64,000 nucleotides of DNA, from NCBI GenBank assembly GCA_039566865.1, contig CM076955.1, forward strand, positions 19,823,501 through 19,887,500, given 5' to 3'. The notes beneath the pieces were generated by a model. That model made no database searches, was not told the DNA's origin, and saw only the letters and a program-made list of their open reading frames with translations. Positions within the stretch are counted from its first letter, which is position 1, and every line of letters starts with the position of its first letter. Source of the DNA: Aurelia coerulea (Eukaryota; Cnidaria; Scyphozoa; Semaeostomeae; Ulmaridae). This document shows, piece after piece, positions 60,701 through 64,000 of this stretch. The position numbers and the translations under genes were made by a program.

Positions 60701-63208
60701 CTGGGCAAACCATCAAATTCGGGAAATTCTAAGAACAGAGTGAGTGCAAACATCATTATTGTCGGCCTTAGGATCCCTGAAAACTAATCGAAACATTTTT
60801 ACTGGTTGACCTGACTATATTTTGATGGGAGCATTACAAGCTTGGAAATTGGAGAGATTTGAACTTAAAACCAAACTTTTAGCTTCACAGTAAGGATATT
60901 TCTGTTTGGGGATATTGAAGCTTTGCATCCATAAATACTTCAATGTAAGTTTAAGTCAAAATTCCTTTGTATTTCGAACGTTCGAACCTAAAAGTAGCGA
61001 GGACTTACATCGTTGTTCGTAAAACAGCGTTGCATGGGTATCGGGTCCCCTAAAACATAGAAAACAACGCGTTTGCTTGACGTGTCTTGGCTTTAAAAGT
61101 TCCATGGTATCAAGACAAAGGTAAGGTACATCCCTGGAAGCATAAAAACAGCGAAGTAAAGTTTCCCAAAAATAAGAATCATCGAAATTTGTTCTGGCCT
61201 GCAATATTTGAGGTTATTTCAGACTATTTGAGACTAAACGAATGGGCTAAAAAGATATTAAATTATCATATCTGGTAATCCTAAGATACAAGATATGTCA
61301 ACCGCTGGAAATATTTTCGGCTGTTCTCGGATTGCAGAATCAAATAATACGGCACTATATCGAATTAAAAGTTTTCTGTTACAGAAGAACTAAGAAACTG
61401 GTTTACATGAAAGTAGTGCTAGGATGGTGAAAAAAAATTAAATTGTATTTTGCAAAGTGCTAAGAAAAAGCCAAAACCCAAAAAATCGTGCTAAATGTTT
61501 TTTCAGCTTTATCTTTGAGTAATATTCACGATTAATTCATGGTTTGAGCCCAAAGGAACTCTCTTTCTTGCTAAAATGGTGCTGTATGTGTGGATATCTA
61601 GGAACTGAATGTACAGCTCTAATGCACCGGGCAAGGCTATTACCTATGCCAACAAACAAATGCATGGCAATGGTCAAACTTCATGCATCCAAAGAGTAAG
61701 AACAAATTAAGAAGCTTTTAGTACTAAAAAGCTGAAATTTTCACTTGAAATTAAGAAACCGTTGTTAGTACTATGGGCGCGTGCAAGTCTTATGAAAGAA
61801 AAAACAGGTGAAAAAGTCGCGGGGTACTCTTTCCAGAGGTTTATCTGAAAGGTCTATTCTATCTAAAATAAACTCACAGGAAAACTTGTTGTTTTCGAAA
61901 CATAAGAACATCTTTCAACTCTTAATTAGAAAGAGGAAGACTTACGTTACTGGGGCACATATCTCACAACCATAAGCGCACGAGCCAATGGGGCTGAGAG
62001 GGTGCCAGCCCCCTCCCCTCAACGTTGGAAAACAGCAAAAATATTGGGAAACAACGATCCTTTATCAGGCAGCCTAGATTTTATCTTCCCGTACGCGTAT
62101 GCTACAACATCCAAATTATTACGAAGCGAAAAGCAAGCAGGGGCTAAACAAGGGCGATCATTGTTTTTCGGACGGACGCACCCACTTAACGATATTAACA
62201 GCGAGTTAAAGTAAAAGTGGGCTCTTTTCTGGAGACATGAACATTAGAACATGATTCAAAATAAATAAACACATGGTTTAAGCAAAATGTCTAACTACAC
62301 AAGCGCATTATTGGAAAGCAAGGAAATGTGATATAAAATTATCCATAGTATTGCTAATTTGACTTGCGAGACCATCTTCGCACGAAATCCTGAAAATTTG
62401 TGCCCCGCTCTCCATACCGTACCCCAGTTTTCATCCGGGACTTCGCGTAATCTTCTCTTGACAGGAAAAGAGCTTCGTTTGGACACACTCAACAATTAAG
62501 AAATTTGCCACTCTACTGAGAAGGGCAGTTCGAAATCTGACCCCTCTCAACGAAAGTAAAGGGGGCACTATCAAGTGTGCGTCCTCTTTGGGGTAAGGCA
62601 GAACAAGACAGAATAAGGGAAAGGGGCCGTAAACATTGCAGGGCCAGCAAGGGTCTGTTGTCCCCACAAAATGCCCCAGAAAAGAGCGATGAAGATGGAA
62701 TTTAGGGCAGTTTTTATCAGTTTTTAGAGAAATTTCCTGTCGTTGCCAATCAAGGCATTTCGAGCTGCGTTCGACGATGCAAAGGGAACCCTTTTTTGAG
62801 GCTAATCCTCAACCTCTTCAACAAAAGAATTAAACAGCAAACTTTAATTTCTTACCTGGAAACATTTGCGACTTTATTACCTGGTTCTATATCGATCAAA
62901 AGTGCTTTGTGAAATAGGATTTTAATCAGTTTTAAGGAATATTTCTGTCGTTGCCCCCAGAAAATTTGAGCTGCGTATGGCCATGCAAAGGGGACCCTTT
63001 CGAGCCCTAATCCTCGGCATCTCCCTGGTCTTTTCATAACCAAACAACAATAAAATTCTAATTTCTTACCTAGAATAGAAACATTTGCGACTTTAGCCAG
63101 TTCTTTTTCGATCAGAAGTGCTTTGTGGAGCAACGCATCATGCTCTTCTTCAGCTGGGCCTGCAACTAAAACTGCAACATTCATTTTGCCTTTGAATTCT
63201 TCGGCCAT
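57725..63208 (-). CDS. Two-exon gene of unknown function, about 159 residues
   Basis: Exon A is 63070-63208: the ATG starts MAEEFKGKMNVAVLVAGP and continues HDALLHKALLIEKELAKVAN to a CTAG|GTAAG donor in phase 1. Exon B is 57725-58065: an acceptor TTTTTTGCATTTCAG in the matching phase, reading DVAMMPNVSMKEALGILED, later VSGIDVWVEATRCNQAVYNA, to a TAG stop. The joined protein looks soluble and helical, with no signal peptide or membrane span visible. I do not recognise the family. Phase compatibility, good splice sites and the higher GC of exon B than its surroundings argue it is real; the 5-kb intron and lack of a family match argue caution. Exon A's 3' half is duplicated next door. The frame is open upstream of the ATG, so an earlier start in another exon is possible. 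Confidence 0.5.
58066..63069. other. Long intron of the unknown gene, no further gene recognised
   Basis: Apart from the exon-end duplicate at 62.7-62.9 kb I find no recognisable coding exon, RNA gene or clean transposon boundary here. Short open frames exist on both strands (for example 62002-62214 plus) but none shows family resemblance or convincing splice signals. Confidence 0.5.
62700..63135. repeat. Tandem duplication of about 215 bp covering the 3' part of unknown-gene exon A
   Basis: Two diverged copies (about 62700-62912 and 62915-63135) share the exon end and its donor. The real exon reads HKALLIEKELAKVANVS and the extra copy HKALLIDIEPGNKVANVS, each followed by GTAAG. The extra copy has no obvious acceptor close upstream, so it is probably a dead exon end or a decoy 5' splice site. 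Confidence 0.75.
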
Positions 63209-64000
63209 TTGATTTTCTTTTCTGGTGACAAATTTCAGCTTTCTTCTTCTTTCAAGATCTTTCTTCCATCTGCAGTTTTTCGCAGCTTGATGTTCAAGAC
63301 CCTGAGATCTTCCACAAGACAAGCTTTGATCAGTGTTTGCACGTACTTCTGATAAATTTTGCAGGTTCGAGCTGAATTTTTATTCCCAACTTTGTTTACA
63401 TCATGCGATCAATAGAAGGACGCTGATTGGCTGCTTTGCATCACGGGGATTTCCACACATTGGTTTGGATTGCCAGCTAAGTGTGCGCTATGAATTGACA
63501 ATGGTCGATGACAATGGTAAAAGGAGATATTTGATCTATCAGATCATGGGTAATAGGACTTCATGGTGGTAAGAGGACTCCATCATGCATTTTTGTTACC
63601 AATAGAAACCTTGTTTAGTTGAAGAGTCTCCTTTCACGAAATAAAAGTAATCTCAGAATTGGGGTAGACATGTTCTTGCGTTCAATAATCTCATATAGGA
63701 CAAAAAATCCCTCGCGAATCATTTTGTTAGGAATTTCTATCAACTCATTTAAAAAGAAGATTTTCTTCGAAAATCAAACCCCAACGCATATGGTTAATGC
63801 CAGCAGAAATTGGGGGAGAGTGAAGAAAATAAAGAGGGAATGGGTTTGAAGTGCCATGCCAGGACCATGCCCTTGCGTTTGGAGGTTCAGATAAATTCCA
63901 AGTCCTTCTATGCCCGGGGGGGTACTTCCATTATGGCCTAACAGGGGGGTCCAGTCGGTTTGAGGGTCTTGCGAAATGGCTACCAAATGGCCCTATCTGT
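63209..64000. other. Upstream flank of the unknown gene
   Basis: The 5' region and probable promoter side of the minus-strand unknown gene. A plus-strand open frame at 63333-63572 is unrecognised. Near the window end (about 63914-63990) there is a CCCGGGGGGGTACTTCC-type sequence, the edge of a widespread repeat family related to those at 55200 and 39120. Confidence 0.4.

Overview
This is AT-rich eukaryotic DNA with one very large, heavily split protein gene, a second smaller gene model, and dense mobile-element debris. No prokaryotic, plasmid or organellar feature was seen. The repeat styles (foldback elements ending in TACCGGGTGTCCC, GGGGGTACTT-type ends, AAGATGGCGGC foldbacks, TTAA-flanked AGGGGC elements) suggest an invertebrate animal. 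I lean to a cnidarian or another non-bilaterian, but the sequence does not prove it.

The minus strand from 49155 down to 4944 holds a complete homologue of flightless-1 (FLII), the leucine-rich-repeat plus gelsolin-domain actin regulator. I traced 53 coding exons by hand. Reading phase is kept across every junction, all introns are GT-AG, and together they give about 1240 residues, close to the animal family's usual 1250-1270. Order along the window is reversed relative to the protein: the N-terminal LRRs lie at 49-37 kb, the linker at 37-31 kb, and gelsolin-like repeats 1 to 6 at 31-5 kb. One defect stands out: exon 1 has one base too many between the only plausible ATG and the conserved VLPFVRG reading frame.

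Upstream of FLII (49.2-57.7 kb) there is no recognisable gene. That stretch holds two arrays of a 78-bp minisatellite in opposite orientations about 3.3 kb apart. At 57.7-63.2 kb, also on the minus strand, a two-exon model with matching splice phases encodes about 159 residues of unknown family. Its first exon's 3' half lies in a local tandem duplication.

The FLII introns act as a catalogue of small non-autonomous elements. At least five target-site classes can be read from their flanks: 3-bp TAA/TTA (PIF/Harbinger type), 9-bp (Mutator type), TTAA (Kolobok or piggyBac type), TA (Tc1/mariner-like), and an 11-bp duplication around a tRNA-derived SINE. Six decayed 3' ends of non-LTR retrotransposons are also present. 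Two insertions can be compared with their uninterrupted target sequence within this same window.
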